Source: Ananas comosus | Lineage: Eukaryota > Streptophyta > Magnoliopsida > Poales > Bromeliaceae | DNA: 64,000 bases | NCBI RefSeq assembly: GCF_001540865.1 | Contig: NC_033637.1 | Location: forward strand, 9,975,078-10,039,077 | Reading direction: 5' to 3' | Part shown: positions 11,383 through 23,396 of the stretch, piece by piece | Layout: every line of letters starts with the position of its first letter | Numbering within the stretch: position 1 is the first letter of the stretch | Position numbers and translations under genes: made by a program | The notes under the pieces: model-generated | The model's input: only the letters and a program-made list of their open reading frames with translations | Database searches by the model: none | What the model was told of the DNA's origin: nothing

Positions 11383-11385
<3 letters not shown>
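11268..11385. mobile_element. Right half of the split MITE
   Basis: Partner arm of 8015-8164, followed by (TA)n and a long (GA)n run (11398-11447). Confidence 0.55.
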
Positions 11386-11443
<58 letters not shown>

Positions 11444-11449
<6 letters not shown>

Positions 11450-11990
11450 GAGCTGAGCTGTAATGCTATTGGTAGCAAACAGGCTCCGTTGCCACCCATC
11501 TGTTTTCAATGCTGGAGCCTTCAAATCGACGATCGACGTCGTTGAATATGATTTATACCACTTGAAGTATGTAGAAACCAAATTTCAAATCTTTTCGATA
11601 TCATTGACTTAATGATAAAAGGGTTTCAAAATTTGTAATTTTAATAGTAGATATGAGGCGTTTTCTCGTTTAACGGTGTAAAGCTATTTAAATCAATTGA
11701 ATTTTGGTTAGAAAATTCTTTGAACTGTTTAAAACAAGATCTATACTCTTGATCTTGATTACAAAATTTCTATCATCACTTTTTAGAGGATATTCATTTT
11801 CAGCCGTTCATTTTTACGCCCACTTGATGGACAAGAGAATAATATCGGAAAAGTATGAAGTTTGATTTCGAAATATTTCAAGTGGTATAGATTATTTTGA
11901 ACAGTGCGGATCGTTGATTTGAAGGCTTCATCATAAAAAATAACTGGGTGGCAACGAAGCCCGATTGTTACCAATAGCATTCTAGCTCAA

Positions 11991-11994
<4 letters not shown>
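11444..11994. mobile_element. Long-TIR MITE (family M1)
   Basis: Starts GAGTTGAGCTGAGCTGTAAT after (GA)n and ends TAGCATTCTAGCTCAACTCT before (CT)n/(TA)n. The arms pair over more than 100 bases and carry ACGATCGACGTCGTTGAATA on the left side. Non-coding. Confidence 0.8.
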
Positions 11995-12035
<41 letters not shown>

Positions 12036-12400
12036 AAAGCTGGTATATTGTCGGTAACGCAAAGGCTCCGTGCAAGCAAGTTATTTTCAATGATGCGGCT
12101 TCCAAATTGATGATCGGCTTCGTTAGACATAATCTATACTATTGAAAGTATTTGAAAACTAAATTTTAAACTCTTTTCAATCGCCAAGTTATTAAACTAA
12201 GCAAATTATTTCAAATTCAATGTAAACGTCTAAGTCATTAAACTGGGCATTTTATCAATATACAGTAGGGATATTCTCCTGCTTTATCCATATACTGAAA
12301 AATTATATCAATTTAATTTCAACTTTATACTATGATCTTTTACTATAATATAATATAATCGGCATTACGTTTGGTCTTTTTCTATACCGCTTGATAGAAA
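12036..12400. mobile_element. Half M1 MITE, then AT-rich DNA
   Basis: 12036-12180 resembles a left M1 arm (GGCTTCCAAATTGATGATCGG) with no right arm. The rest is AT-rich and forms the unshared upstream flank of GET2-like copy 1. Confidence 0.5.
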
Positions 12401-12407
12401 AAGAGAG

Positions 12408-12792
12408 AGAGATGTGCGCTCCTCCACTCTTTCCCTTCCCCCGCCTCTCTCTCCTCTCTCTCTCTCTCACTCTTTCTCTCTCTCTCGTTCTCGAAACCCT
12501 AGAAGTGGGGGGTGGGAGACACGATCGGATCTTGGATTCGCCTCCGCCACTCGGGAAAGAATCCTCCGATCGGATCGATCGGCATCGGAATCGGAATCGG
12601 AAGGTGTGATTGACTGATCCTTGGCAAGATCTAAGAGCCTTGTTGTCGATAGTTTCGATTTGATCCTCGGCGACTCCGAGTTTCTCCGGTGCTCGATCTA
12701 GGTAGATTGGCTGATTGATTTGTGTCGCCTTGGGTTCGATCTTGTGATCCGAGATTTAGGGCGTTTGGGAGGAAGAGTTTGGGGTAAGGGCG
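12408..12792 (+). promoter_or_regulatory. Shared 5' leader of GET2-like copy 1
   Basis: CT-rich tract (12430-12492) followed by GAAACCCTAG and a CGGAAT repeat, then leader sequence up to the ATG. It matches the leader of copy 2 (59205-59588, minus) and the match stops near 12408, so the two copies share the leader but not the DNA further upstream. The CT tract may act as a Y-patch-like core promoter; that is inference. Confidence 0.5.
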
Positions 12793-15700
12793 ATGGAGAG
12801 CGCTCGGGATGCTCGCCGGCGTCGGATCTTGGAGCGGGGATCGAACCGCCTCGCGTTCATCACCGGTGAATCCCCATCCCTGCCGCCCAAGCCAGAAGAC
12901 GAAGTGGAACGCGGTCCCAAAACCACCACCGGTAGATATACTCACCGTTTCTTTTCTCTCCAATATTTCTTGCCTAAATTTTACGATCGGATCAATCTGG
13001 AAGAAATTCTGGAGTCTTTGGGGGCATTTGAGCATAGATCGCCAAGGAGAACCTATGATGATGTTTTCAATTTCGGTGATTTTTTTTCGCTGTAATTTCA
13101 TGTGCTGCCATCTAATTCTAGTTAGGATTAGGAAGATAGTCCAACTCCCACGAGAATTTTGGAACTGAAATTTGTTATCTAAACAATCAATTTATTTCAA
13201 TCAACCATCCGGCCTGCAGTTTAAGTTCTCTAACTGTTGGCAGCACATGATTTTCTTGTTCCAGGAAAAAAGTACTTCGAAAAGTTGCTAATTGCATTGA
13301 ACTTTAAAGCTTAGCATATATTTTGAATGTTTGGGCGGTGTTGGATAATTCGGTTCAAGTTCGAGTTGGGGTCCGACGTGGTTTTTATTGTCACATGATA
13401 GTCACGTGTTAATTGTGTTGATTGAAACAAACTGATTGTTCGTTTAGTGAATTTGAACTTTTTTAACTGTAGGTGCCGATTTTTTCTCTGCCAAGGTTCA
13501 ATTGGATTCAAGACATTTTTCCCTAAGCAACTCCCTTTCTTTGCTAGTACTGCTAACCTTGGGTTCTCCAATTAGTGAGACTCATGTGTTGTGGAAGCTT
13601 TTCTTACAGTTCTAACACTTCCTCTCCTATATTTTTTTTAAGAGGAAAAAAAGAAACTTCAGACTCATCTGAGCTTTCATTTAATTTCGAATTGCCAGCT
13701 GAAGTGCCAAAAAATTATACTCTGCTTCATGAACCGTTAATTAATTTCAATTAATCAGCGAACTTTTTGAAGTTTTCTAAAAGCACTGAAGTTCAAACTA
13801 CAACTGGTGAATGTAAGTCTGTTGAAGTTTAGGTGGAGGTGAGGTTGTCAATTTTTTGTTTTCATATTTTCATATGAGGTGGTTGGTTGAAACAAATTGG
13901 TTGATTATTTAGTAATATTTTTTGCTTTCTAAACTTTAGGTGGTGATTTGCAATCAGGCCAAAGTTTAGGTGGATCTGCACCTTTCTTCCCATTGTTTTG
14001 TTTCTATTTTAGTATTGCTGATCAAAATGACTTTATTTTCACTATTGATTACATAACACAGTAGAGCTATATGACTAGTAACTATATAAAATTAGAATGT
14101 ATAGTTGCAAGTATTACCATCAGCCTTCGTGAAAGCACTCTCTCTTTGACATATGCTTAGGTACGTACTTATATTCATATGTAGAAGCCTATATTTGAAC
14201 ATCATGTTGAGGAAACATCATTTATTGTGTGATTGGGAAATAACATATTCAAATATTATAAAGGCCTGTTTGGATGTCGAAAAAGTTATTTAATGATAAC
14301 TTCTACGATATGAGGATCTTCTTTTGTGGTCTCCATCTAAGAGTTCAATTTTAGTCTCCTACAAGGTCCTGGCTGTCATGATTCCTTGGGATAATGTATT
14401 CTGCCTCCGAGGTGAGTTATCTTGTCCTAGGAAAATGACTTGGAGACTGAATATACTATTGCTATTGTAGGATTGAATAAATAAAAGATATGTGCTGAAC
14501 AAGATGTTCATGCATCCAAACATGCCAAAAGTGAACCAGAGAGTAGAATCTTGAGGTGGACATTTAGGCCATGTGTCTAAGTCGGAATAAGTTATTCAAG
14601 GATAACTTATTCGGTGCAAAAATATTCTAGTATGATTGTAAAAAAGGAGTTTGATTTTTGCTTCTTGAAAGATTTTGATATCCATGATTTGGTATGATAG
14701 CATATCTCATCTATGTGGAAACTTATCTTTTTCCCCAAAAAAGGCTTGAAGGCGGAATGTAGTATCTAATTATAGACTTTCATCATACTTCTTATCTACC
14801 AAATGTACAAACTTCTTAAGTAAACCATGAAGACATACCAAACAAGATATTCATGCATCCAAACAGGGCCTCAGGGGACTGAGAAAAGATAAAATGAGAA
14901 TGGTTGTATTCGATAAACATTTGCTGTTACATTTATAAAGAATTATTTGCATGAAAACCAGTTTTGGTTGACTCATCATTGGTACAAAGTCCATGTAGTG
15001 CTTCAGGGTTTATTTCATTTTGTTAGAAAGTGTTCAAAGATAGAGGGGACATTTTAGCTAGGAATTAGAGGAAATTGTGAGAAAAGGCACTATAACCCTT
15101 AGTTTAACAAAATTCTTCTCTTTCTGAAAGGATAAAGGAAAAGAAAATGATAACAACGACAACAGTGAATCTTGCCTAAAATAGAAGAAGATGATTCACA
15201 TAGTCTTTTCAAAATTGAAATGCTGGAAGATAGTCCATATAGTGAACTCTAGAATTAACTGAGACTATGGGCTGATTGATATATGTGAAGTTAAATTGTT
15301 TCAAGTCATTGGTACTACTAGAAATTAGTTTCTGATGGACCAGTACTTAAAAGTTATTTCATAAATAAGTTTTGCTACTGTAACTATGCCCTGTCATTCA
15401 ACTATAATATTGGATGCAAATTCTGTTCTGACGGTTTTCCTCTACTCAAGTCCAAATTATAACCTAATAAACAATCTGGTTGGTACTCATTTACGTTTCC
15501 TCAATTTTGACAATTTGTGTAAAATTCTTTGTTTTTCCTTAAATTTTCCACATCAGGCAGTTTGAAAAGGATTTGCTTTTCCACTTTCCGATTGCTTTAA
15601 ATTGATCACTTTCTTTACCCGACATTATCCTTCCACATCTCCTTTTTTGCCCTTGATCTTTCATCTATTCTTTTTTGTTCTCTTTCAATTTTAGTTGTCT

Positions 15701-18700
15701 TTCTTTTCTTCCCTTAATATATATTGCATCATGACGATAAGTACAGCAGAAATTCCAAATTTTGGTTCTCTGCTGACATTGAAATAAAGGGAAAAAATAA
15801 GAAAACCAGGCTTATTTTCGAAGGCTGTTTAATACGCCTCAGATTATTGTTGAATGTTATTAGTGAAATAAGATTCAAGTAAGCTAAGATTGGCTAGATT
15901 ATTTGCCACTTCTTTGACGGATAATTGGTTGTTGACTAGTACATATTATTGGTCTTGTTGAAGTGCTATTTGAGGCTTTAAGTAGAGCTCTTAGAGCAAA
16001 AGTATATATGGAAGTATGATTTTTGGTTTTCCAGTTAGACTGCAGAAATTATATCTTAGTCAAATCATTGTGATCTACATAATATGATATTTTTTTAGGG
16101 AAACAAATAGAATATTTTTCCATCGTATTTTCTCACCGTACATAAGTCATTATGCTTGCAAAAGGAAGGCTTAGAAGAGACAGTAATACCATTTTTGTTA
16201 AAGTTATCCAATAGCTTCTCTCTGTTTCAGAAGTAGAAGGTTCAAATAGGCGCTATTACTTTTGGAGCCCGAAAAGCTCAATTTAGCTTTCTGGACAGAA
16301 AATGCTCAAGACTTTGAATTTGTTAAATATCTAGTGGCTATTATTTAGCAAAAAAGTTATTCTAGAGCCATGCGAAAGTAAGCACATTGTCACGGCCTTA
16401 GCGTTTCTGTTCGCAAAGCCCGTGCGGCGCCCACCTTCCTGCTCGAAGATGGGCAAGCCTTCGTCCCTATTGCTAGCCTGGACCTTCGCGCCCTATGACT
16501 AAGTATGTAAAGGGAATGACAAAGAGAGAGAGGTAGAGATTCACTCAAAAACTAAGTACTCCACTATTTAGAAAAGAGATTACAACACACACACACACTC
16601 CCTCTTGTGTATTTTGGCCTTAACCAAACCCCACTACTTATAAGCTCCTAGATACAATGAACCTAGACACACACTAACTCTCTCATTATGAGACACATTA
16701 ACTCACCCTCATAATGAGCCATAAGCCCAAAAGTCACCCCATAACTCATGAGAGTTTCATAACCCTTGAGTTTTCATCATTGATGGGAGAGGTTACAAAA
16801 CCCTTCGTCTTCCCACAGCGGGTTGGGTTTGGGTCTCTCATTATGAGACACATTAACTCCCCCTCATAATGAGCCAAAAGCCCAAGAGTCACCCATAACT
16901 CCCATGAGTTTCATAACCCTTGAGTTTCCCACAGCGGGTTGGGTTTGGATCTACTTGACAACCCGATTCGACCCGTTTTCAACCCGAACTCGCTAAGCAG
17001 ATTTGGGCCACTGTCAAGGAGAAGTCAGCGTGAAACATTTTGTCTGTGACATTCTCCCCCACCTAACGCGCAGACGCCCTCGTCGCGCTCCGAGTCGCTC
17101 CCGGTCAGCATAGCCTTCCGCGTGGTCCGTCGTGCCTTCGCGCGCGATCGGCCCCGTGCCTTGCTCCCAATGTCCGCATCTGTCCCCGCACCGGCACCTA
17201 GTGTCTTGCCCCTCTGAGCAAGTGCACCAGCGAGCCTGCTGTGCGAAGAGTTCGCCGGATGTGCATGTCCTCCGCGACACGCACGCGCACTCTGCCAAGC
17301 TGCAGAACGCCCCGAGTGTGCATGTCCTCCGCGACACGCACGCGTACTCCGCCAAGCTGCAAAACGCCTTTTGGTGCTCGCAGGCTCCTTAGCAGAATGA
17401 CTTGCACTTTGCTTGGACGCTGGCCGCTCCAGCACTGCATGAGACTCGATAGTCTCACCGCTGCTCAGGCCCTCCTCCTCGAGGTCCCCAGCCTTCCCGC
17501 GCTTCACCTCCTCGCAAAGCTGCAGGGCTGTCAGAGTTGAACTCTCGTTGCACCCTTTTGCGTCCCCTGGATCGCGGTGCTCTCCCTCACCTTTGGCCTC
17601 GCTCGCCTTTGGTGGTTCACCTCGATCACCCTCGATTCGCTCAGGTAGTGCCTCCCTCGTCTTGAGGTCCTTGACCTCCTTGATCTGGGCACCGATGTCC
17701 TGAAGCAGCACATCTCGCACATCCCGCTCGTCGTTGCGACGGGCAAGGTTCACCTTGAACTGCTCCAGACGATGGCGGAATGTTGCCATAGCTGCAACAA
17801 TATCCTTCTCCATCAAATGAAACCCTTCCTCCAACATCCCCACATGTTGGGATAGGTCGGAGTAGCGCTCCTCCGCTCTCGTAGCAGAGTCCTCCAGCAC
17901 GCCTACGCGGTCGTCAAGCAAGACGGACTCTCTCGCCAGAGTCCGCGACTCCTTACTCTTGCCGCGCTTGGTCGCCCTGGGCTCAGGCATAACGTCAACG
18001 ACGGTAGCTTCCGACGAAAACATGGTTCCTCCTCGAACCGGCTCTGATACCAACTGTCACGGCCTTAGCGTTTCTGTTCGCAAAGCCCTTGCGGCGCCCA
18101 CCTTCCTGCTCGAAGATGGGCAAGCCTTCGTCCCTATTGCTAGCCTGGACCTTCGCGCCCTACGACTAAGTATGCAAAGGGAATGACAAAGAGAGAGAGG
18201 TAGAGATTCACTCAAAAACTAAGTACTCCACTACTTAGAAAAGAGATTACAACACACACACACACTCCCTCTTGTGTATTTTGGCCTTAACCAAACCCCA
18301 CTACTTATGAGCTCCTAGATACAATGAACCTAGACACACACTAACTCTTTCATTATGAGACACATTAACTCACCCTCATAATGAGCCAAAAGCCCAAGAG
18401 TCACCCATAACTCCCATGAGTTTCATAACCCTTGAGTTTCCCACAGCGGGTTGGGTTTGGATCTACTTGCCAACCCGATTCGACCCGTTTTCAACCCGAA
18501 CTCGCTAAGCAGATTTGGGCCACTGTCAAGAAGAAGTCAGCGGGAAACATTTTGTCTGTGACAACATGCACCTAATTCTTTAGTTGATTATGTTACTAGG
18601 TGGGAACCTGTGATACTATGACCTGTCTATTCGTTATCCCAGGCAATCTTTTTAATTATTTTACTTGTATTTGTTTTTCAGACAAATTATCACAATTATG

Positions 18701-19477
18701 TCTTGATTTCTGACTCTCTCCACGGATTATTGATCCCTTTGCTATGTTCCAGTTGCTTCGCTTAGTGAGAACGGTACTCCTGTAATTGAGGCTGCCGAGC
18801 AATGGAAAAATAAGGAAGATGAAGCATATCAAGGGGTTGTTGATACTGGAGATATCTCTGAGAAATCCGAGCAAACGGATCAAACCCCTGAACCTCATTT
18901 AAATGATGAAATCATGAAACATGGGATAAAAAATGATGCTCCCACACTTGACGCTACTACCAGCTCTTCACTCAACAGGCTGAACATCATCAATGACAAA
19001 GAAGTGCGTACCTCTTCAGTGGCTCACAGCCAACCTGATCGACGACTTCCTGGAACAGCTCTTACTCCTTCAGTCGCCCATTCAAAGAATCACTCCATTT
19101 TCACATGGAGTAGAATAAGCCATTCCATTTCAGCTTCTGAAAACATCCGTTTGCTTTCGGCCGTCGCCATAGCCTTTTTGGTGATCCTGTCAAACCATCA
19201 GTATAATATCAGCGGTGGACTTTTTAGAGGTATGATATGTTCTAGGCCGCTTTTACTCGTCTTACTCACTGATGCGTCCATTGTTCTCGGTCGGTTGATG
19301 GTAATTAAAAGTAATGATCAAAAGGAGGAGAAAACGAGGGCTAGAAACAACGATAACGGTTCGGCAGACAGCATTGGAAGAACCTTGGAGGTTGGGTTGG
19401 TTTTCCAAAAGGCCATGAGATCCTTCTTTATGGATTGCATCATATGTGCTGTTATAATGATCTGTGGTCTTAAGTAG
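12793..19477 (+). CDS. GET2/CAML-like tail-anchored protein receptor, copy 1
   Basis: Two exons, 12793-12931 and 18753-19477, joined by GT-AG in phase 1, give a 287-residue protein. The N-terminus MESARDARRRRILERGSNRL has the basic RRRR-I-L-E cluster that in yeast Get2 and animal CAML contacts the Get3/TRC40 ATPase. The middle is polar and low complexity. The C-terminal third has three hydrophobic stretches (around LLSAVAIAFLVILS, SRPLLLVLLTDASIVLG, FFMDCIICAVIMICG). This is the layout of plant GET2 (the CAML-like partner of GET1), an ER membrane receptor for post-translational insertion of tail-anchored proteins. The 5.8-kb intron contains an LTR element (16388-18563) that copy 2 lacks. The intron-retained frame stays open to 13095. 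Call by motif and layout, fairly secure. Confidence 0.8.
12932..16382 (+). other. First part of the intron of GET2-like copy 1
   Basis: Non-coding, about 3.4 kb, moderately AT-rich. Much of it matches the intron of copy 2 in inverted orientation (for example around 13200, 14600-15000, 15700 and 16200). Around 14270-14900 two related blocks recur (TTGGATG ... AACAAGATGTTCATGCATCCAAACA and a later variant). Confidence 0.6.
16388..18563 (-). mobile_element. Non-autonomous LTR retrotransposon with gag-like frame (TR-GAG type)
   Basis: Two direct LTRs, 16388-17051 and 18055-18563, both beginning TGTCACGG and ending TGTGACA. Inside the right LTR on the minus strand is TGGTATCAGAGCC (18040-18052), a primer site for tRNA-Met; next to the left LTR is the purine tract GGTGGGGGAGAA. 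The element therefore runs on minus. Target duplication acat, 4 bases. The left LTR is longer through an internal duplication of about 150 bases. No reverse transcriptase or integrase is present. The opposite inverted arm (about 56748) has the empty site, so insertion followed the duplication. Confidence 0.85.
17025..18023 (-). CDS. Gag-like coiled-coil protein of the LTR element
   Basis: Open frame of 332 residues from the ATG at 18023, just after the primer binding site. Residues about 25-130 are charged with a heptad-like pattern (GVLEDSATRAEERY, HVGMLEEGF, DIGAQIKEVKDLK) suggesting a coiled coil. The middle is Glu/Lys-rich. The C-terminal part has an imperfect repeat of about 19 residues (ACRGGHAHSGRSAAWQSARA) and runs into the 3' LTR. 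It resembles the N-terminal gag region of plant retrotransposons in position and style. No zinc knuckle, protease or polymerase follows. Whether it is translated is unknown. Confidence 0.5.
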   Translation of the reverse strand: MFSSEATVVDVMPEPRATKRGKSKESRTLARESVLLDDRVGVLEDSATRAEERYSDLSQHVGMLEEGFHLMEKDIVAAMATFRHRLEQFKVNLARRNDERDVRDVLLQDIGAQIKEVKDLKTREALPERIEGDRGEPPKASEAKGEGEHRDPGDAKGCNESSTLTALQLCEEVKRGKAGDLEEEGLSSGETIESHAVLERPASKQSASHSAKEPASTKRRFAAWRSTRACRGGHAHSGRSAAWQSARACRGGHAHPANSSHSRLAGALAQRGKTLGAGAGTDADIGSKARGRSRAKARRTTRKAMLTGSDSERDEGVCALGGGECHRQNVSR

Positions 19478-19810
19478 AGTTTAAGCTCTCTATCCTCATC
19501 CTTTTTCCCTTTTTTCTTTTGTAAATTTTGCGATGTCTTCATCATGAAGGTTCTTAACTCTTTCGCCTACTTTTTTTTGCTATTTTAACTAGAAAGAGAT
19601 GCAGATTTGTTGCTTTATCATCTCTTTACACTGTTTTGCTAACATTTCCCATGCATGATATATGATTTACTAATTGAGAAATTGTAGTAGTTATTTAATA
19701 GCTTTGAGTTCTTTTCTCATTTCCACAAGTGAAGAAAGTTGCGCATCCATGCATCCATTTTTGTTTGGGTTTTCTCGATGAAAGCATGAATTCGGCTTCC
19801 TAGTTCAAGA
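19478..19810 (+). other. 3' flank of GET2-like copy 1 shared with copy 2
   Basis: Shared with 55522-55830 in inverted orientation; homology ends near TTCCTAGTTCA at about 19810. It should hold the 3' untranslated region. No clear polyadenylation signal was assigned. Confidence 0.5.
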
Positions 19811-21531
19811 GCATCAAACTTTTTGCACAGGCAGTCACATACTGTCTCTAGGGTAAGTGATAAAAGACTTAATGGTTGCTATTCGACATCTTAAGTTTGC
19901 AGTTTAGTTGTTTTATATTTTTAGCTATGTTTATTTGCAAAAACAAAAAAAAAGACAAAGTGGATAGCATGCTAGCTCTTTCTCAAAAAGAAAAGAAACG
20001 AAAAACTTTTATACGTGCAATCGACGTGCAAATTAACTAGGGTTAAATTAACTAGGGTTAATTGATTAAGGCTCACCTTCATCCTTTCCATCTCTTCGAA
20101 GATATCCAAAGCTGCATCGAAATAGCTGTATTTGTTTAGTGCACCTGTGTATCATCGCATTAATTCCATGCAAGTTATATCTTTGTATTGCATTTGTTGA
20201 AGGTTTCGGGTGCAGTCACCATGAAGGCTGTTGTACTTATACTGGTATTAGGACTTTCTCTCTCCCTCTTTAAGCTGTTTTTATTTAAGATTTAGGTATA
20301 ATTTGGTATCTAGTTCCAAGTTCCAACTACAATTTGGCCAACATGCGTTAAATTATTCATGTTTGAGTTCAGGTTAAGTCGCATTATGGTTAATTTGCGT
20401 TAAAGAATGCAACAGGTAGGCTAGAAACTTTGAAGATCATATATATATATATATATATATAGCTGATTTTCATTAGAAGATTTTAATGAAAATGTATGAA
20501 ACTTACTTTGAATCATAAACCATTTTGATTCGGCTGTGTACTCAAACTTTCAAAATTTTGATTGTACTGCTCAATTTTTTAATTTGTTTGATTTTAAATG
20601 GTTTAATTTGTTGGTTCGTTACGTAAATTGCATAATATATACTAACTAAACTAGTAAAGATAAACAACGCATTCAAATTTTGAAGTAAAAGACGTTACTA
20701 ATTGACTAAAATCAAAAATTTAAAAGGATATAATGAAATTAAAATTGTTAAAGATTAAGTAGTCAGATCCAAAAGAAGTTTAGTTGAGATAAGTTTTATT
20801 TACTTTTACTAAAGATTTTAAATAAGCCATCAGATTACTCAAAAGTTCGACTGATGATACACTTTCAAATATTTGTATCAAATTTTCATATGTTTGAATA
20901 AACCCAATGACTAAAGATATGATGCCTCTGATGTGCGCATACATCTCCTAAAAACAGCATTGCGAATTAAATGTGATATGGATTGTGGTGTTTTGGAATG
21001 TTGGTTTATCTGGGATAGGGATGATCTTTCACAGTACGGCTAAGTTCTATCCCAATAATACTAGTGAGCTCATTTATGCCAGCTCGACGGCTGAAGGAAT
21101 ATTATATACCATCTTACGAGCTCTTCAAATTATTAGTTCATGGCTAGCTATTAGTAGTACAACTAGTATCGAAACCGCACTTTACTGCGGATAAATAAAA
21201 TTTTAATAAATTAATATATAATTGTTAAAAATTTAAAATTAAAAATTTAATCATGTTCTATTCAGACAAAAATATGAAAAAAATATTAATATTGTTCTTC
21301 TCAATATCATAACATTTACCAATTCAATAATAAAAGTTTACACTAAAAAATAAGAATAATTTTCGCTATAAAATTAAATAACTATATTTTATTGAAAATT
21401 TTGCATAAACTACACATTAGTAATTAATTACATGGTAGTTAAACAAATGATAGTTAAATATTATAGCGGAAAGGATCTCTCAAGTCAAATAAAAATCCGC
21501 ATTTCATCAACATTTAGATAATAAATTGTAG
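19811..21531. other. AT-rich intergenic DNA
   Basis: No gene recognised. It contains a SINE 3'-body scrap (about 19940-19990, TAGCATGCTAGCTCTTTCTC) and a (TA)n run at 20440-20460. The frame at 20973-21194 resembles nothing I know. Confidence 0.4.
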
Positions 21532-21536
21532 CACCC

Positions 21537-23396
21537 ATGGTGTCCAACAGCTGTGAGTTTTCTGCATCTGAGGCTTGTCGACATATCTGGAGAGTGTCGG
21601 GAAAAGTACGAGTCGTTTTGGCGCAAAATAGATGCAAAACGGACTCGTTGTGACGCGAGAGCAGGATTTTAGCACTGAAATATGCAAATTGCAGATTATC
21701 AGCATTGAGTACCCGTACCACACAGGGGAGTACTGGTACCCCTGTATAGAATTTCTGATTGCTGCTCCCGGGTTGCGAAGGCTGATGCGGGGTACCGGTA
21801 CGGCATCGGCCTGGTACCGGTACTCCAGGGTAGGTGAGGGGCTGTTTGGTCTTTTGCTACCTCGTGGAGTTCACCCTTATCCCCACCTTTTATATACTGG
21901 TAGAGAGGCTTAGAGAGAGAGTTTTGTTGCTGTTTCCTCTCTCTCTCTAGGTTGAAACCGTGTGCAAGGTGGAGGCTTCGGGTGGAGCTTGGATTGACGT
22001 CGACGTTGCACCGAGGAGTCGTTTAAGCGTGTGCGCATCGTTGTGGCATTGTTGGGAGGCCAGGCGAGCGCGTGGTTCATCTTCTTCCGACTTTTCACCA
22101 TCGTGGATTAGCTTTCGAGGTGGGTTGAAGTTTACCGAATTCTTCGAATTTCCTCCTAAGCCTAGTTGTTGACAGCATGCGTTTTTAGCTTCGTATAACA
22201 TGTTTAGTAGCTCGCTTCGTCGATTTGTATTGTTCTTAAATGAAATCTGAATTGGAAATTAGACTGCTAGTTTTATTATACATGTTGGACTTGAAATTGA
22301 CTTAGGAGAAAATTATAGGTTCTACACTGTCATTTTCTGAAACTAATAGATTTAGCTATAGGAGCTGTAGTTAGTTGGTGTCGCCGCAGTTTATACGCGG
22401 TGGATATACAGAATTGTGTAGAATGAAATTACGCTCGTGCTGGGGTGCCGAGTTTATTTTTACAGTAGTATATAGACTGTTCCGGACTGTCGGGTGCCGT
22501 CGCGGTTGGCGGTGTACCCAGATTTCTGTATTTTGCATCAGATTGTGCCGAGCGCACGTGAGTTATGATTGTTAGACAAGTTAGACCATTCTGCTTTGAC
22601 TATAGCCTGTGAGAGCCTAATTGAGCTCGACAGAGATATGCTTGCATACTCGGTTGGGTAGCGCCCACGAGTGCCACTCCGCAGTCGGGTTTTGTACTTT
22701 TGCGTTGTTGTAGTTATGTCCTGGTTGGACTCGCTCTCCACTGACGACCCAGCGCGGTGGTAGTTAGTGCAGCTTAGACAGGCGAGACAGGTGTGTTTAT
22801 AGTCCCTAATGAGATTGGGTGAGTGATTGCATTTCCTACAGGTAGTTAGTGTTGGATCATGATAGTATAGTGGCATATAGCTGTAGAATTATTCCAGCGT
22901 TTTTTACTATCCTTGAACATACTTCTGTAGACTTAGTGGGTGAGCCGTTGAGATCGGTAGCGGTACCCACTGAGGACTACTTATTTTTGCAGTAGTTCTC
23001 ACACCCAGTTGTTGAACCCTTTTTGTAGAGGCTTCTTCTTCGGCTGCTGCTGTTGCGGATACTGATCGTGGAAAGGGAGTCGCGAGTTAGATCCCTTCCC
23101 GTTTTGCTGCTGATTTAGAGATATACCAGCTATAGGTAGTGTTGGTTTTTGGTTCTTGTACATACTGATGTTAGATACTCGCTGGAGCGAGTGTTATGTT
23201 TCTGGAGACTATTTATGTATAGAGAACTTGATGTTATTTATATATGTTTTTCAGTTTAGCAACTCTATACTATCAGTTGTAGTTTTGTATGATTACAGAT
23301 ACAGGTACAGTTATCGCTTCGTATATAAAAAAAATTTCTATGTGTACGACGGGTCTGTTGGCGTGCCTGGGAAAACATGTAATCCGGGGCGTGACA
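21537..23396 (+). mobile_element. Solo LTR A (1.86 kb)
   Basis: Begins TGTAGCACCCATGG and ends GGGGCGTGACA, with the 5-base target duplication taaat on both sides (21532-21536, 23397-23401). No internal region, so a solo LTR. It has three near-palindromes of GGTACCGGTAC type (21730-21830), followed by CT-rich leader-like sequence. The end GGCGTGACA resembles large plant Ty3-gypsy LTRs, but no coding domain confirms the superfamily. Confidence 0.85.

Noticed and set aside
17132..17540. Plus-strand frames opposite the gag-like frame
   Set aside because: Shadows of the minus-strand frame, which agrees with the orientation of primer site and purine tract.
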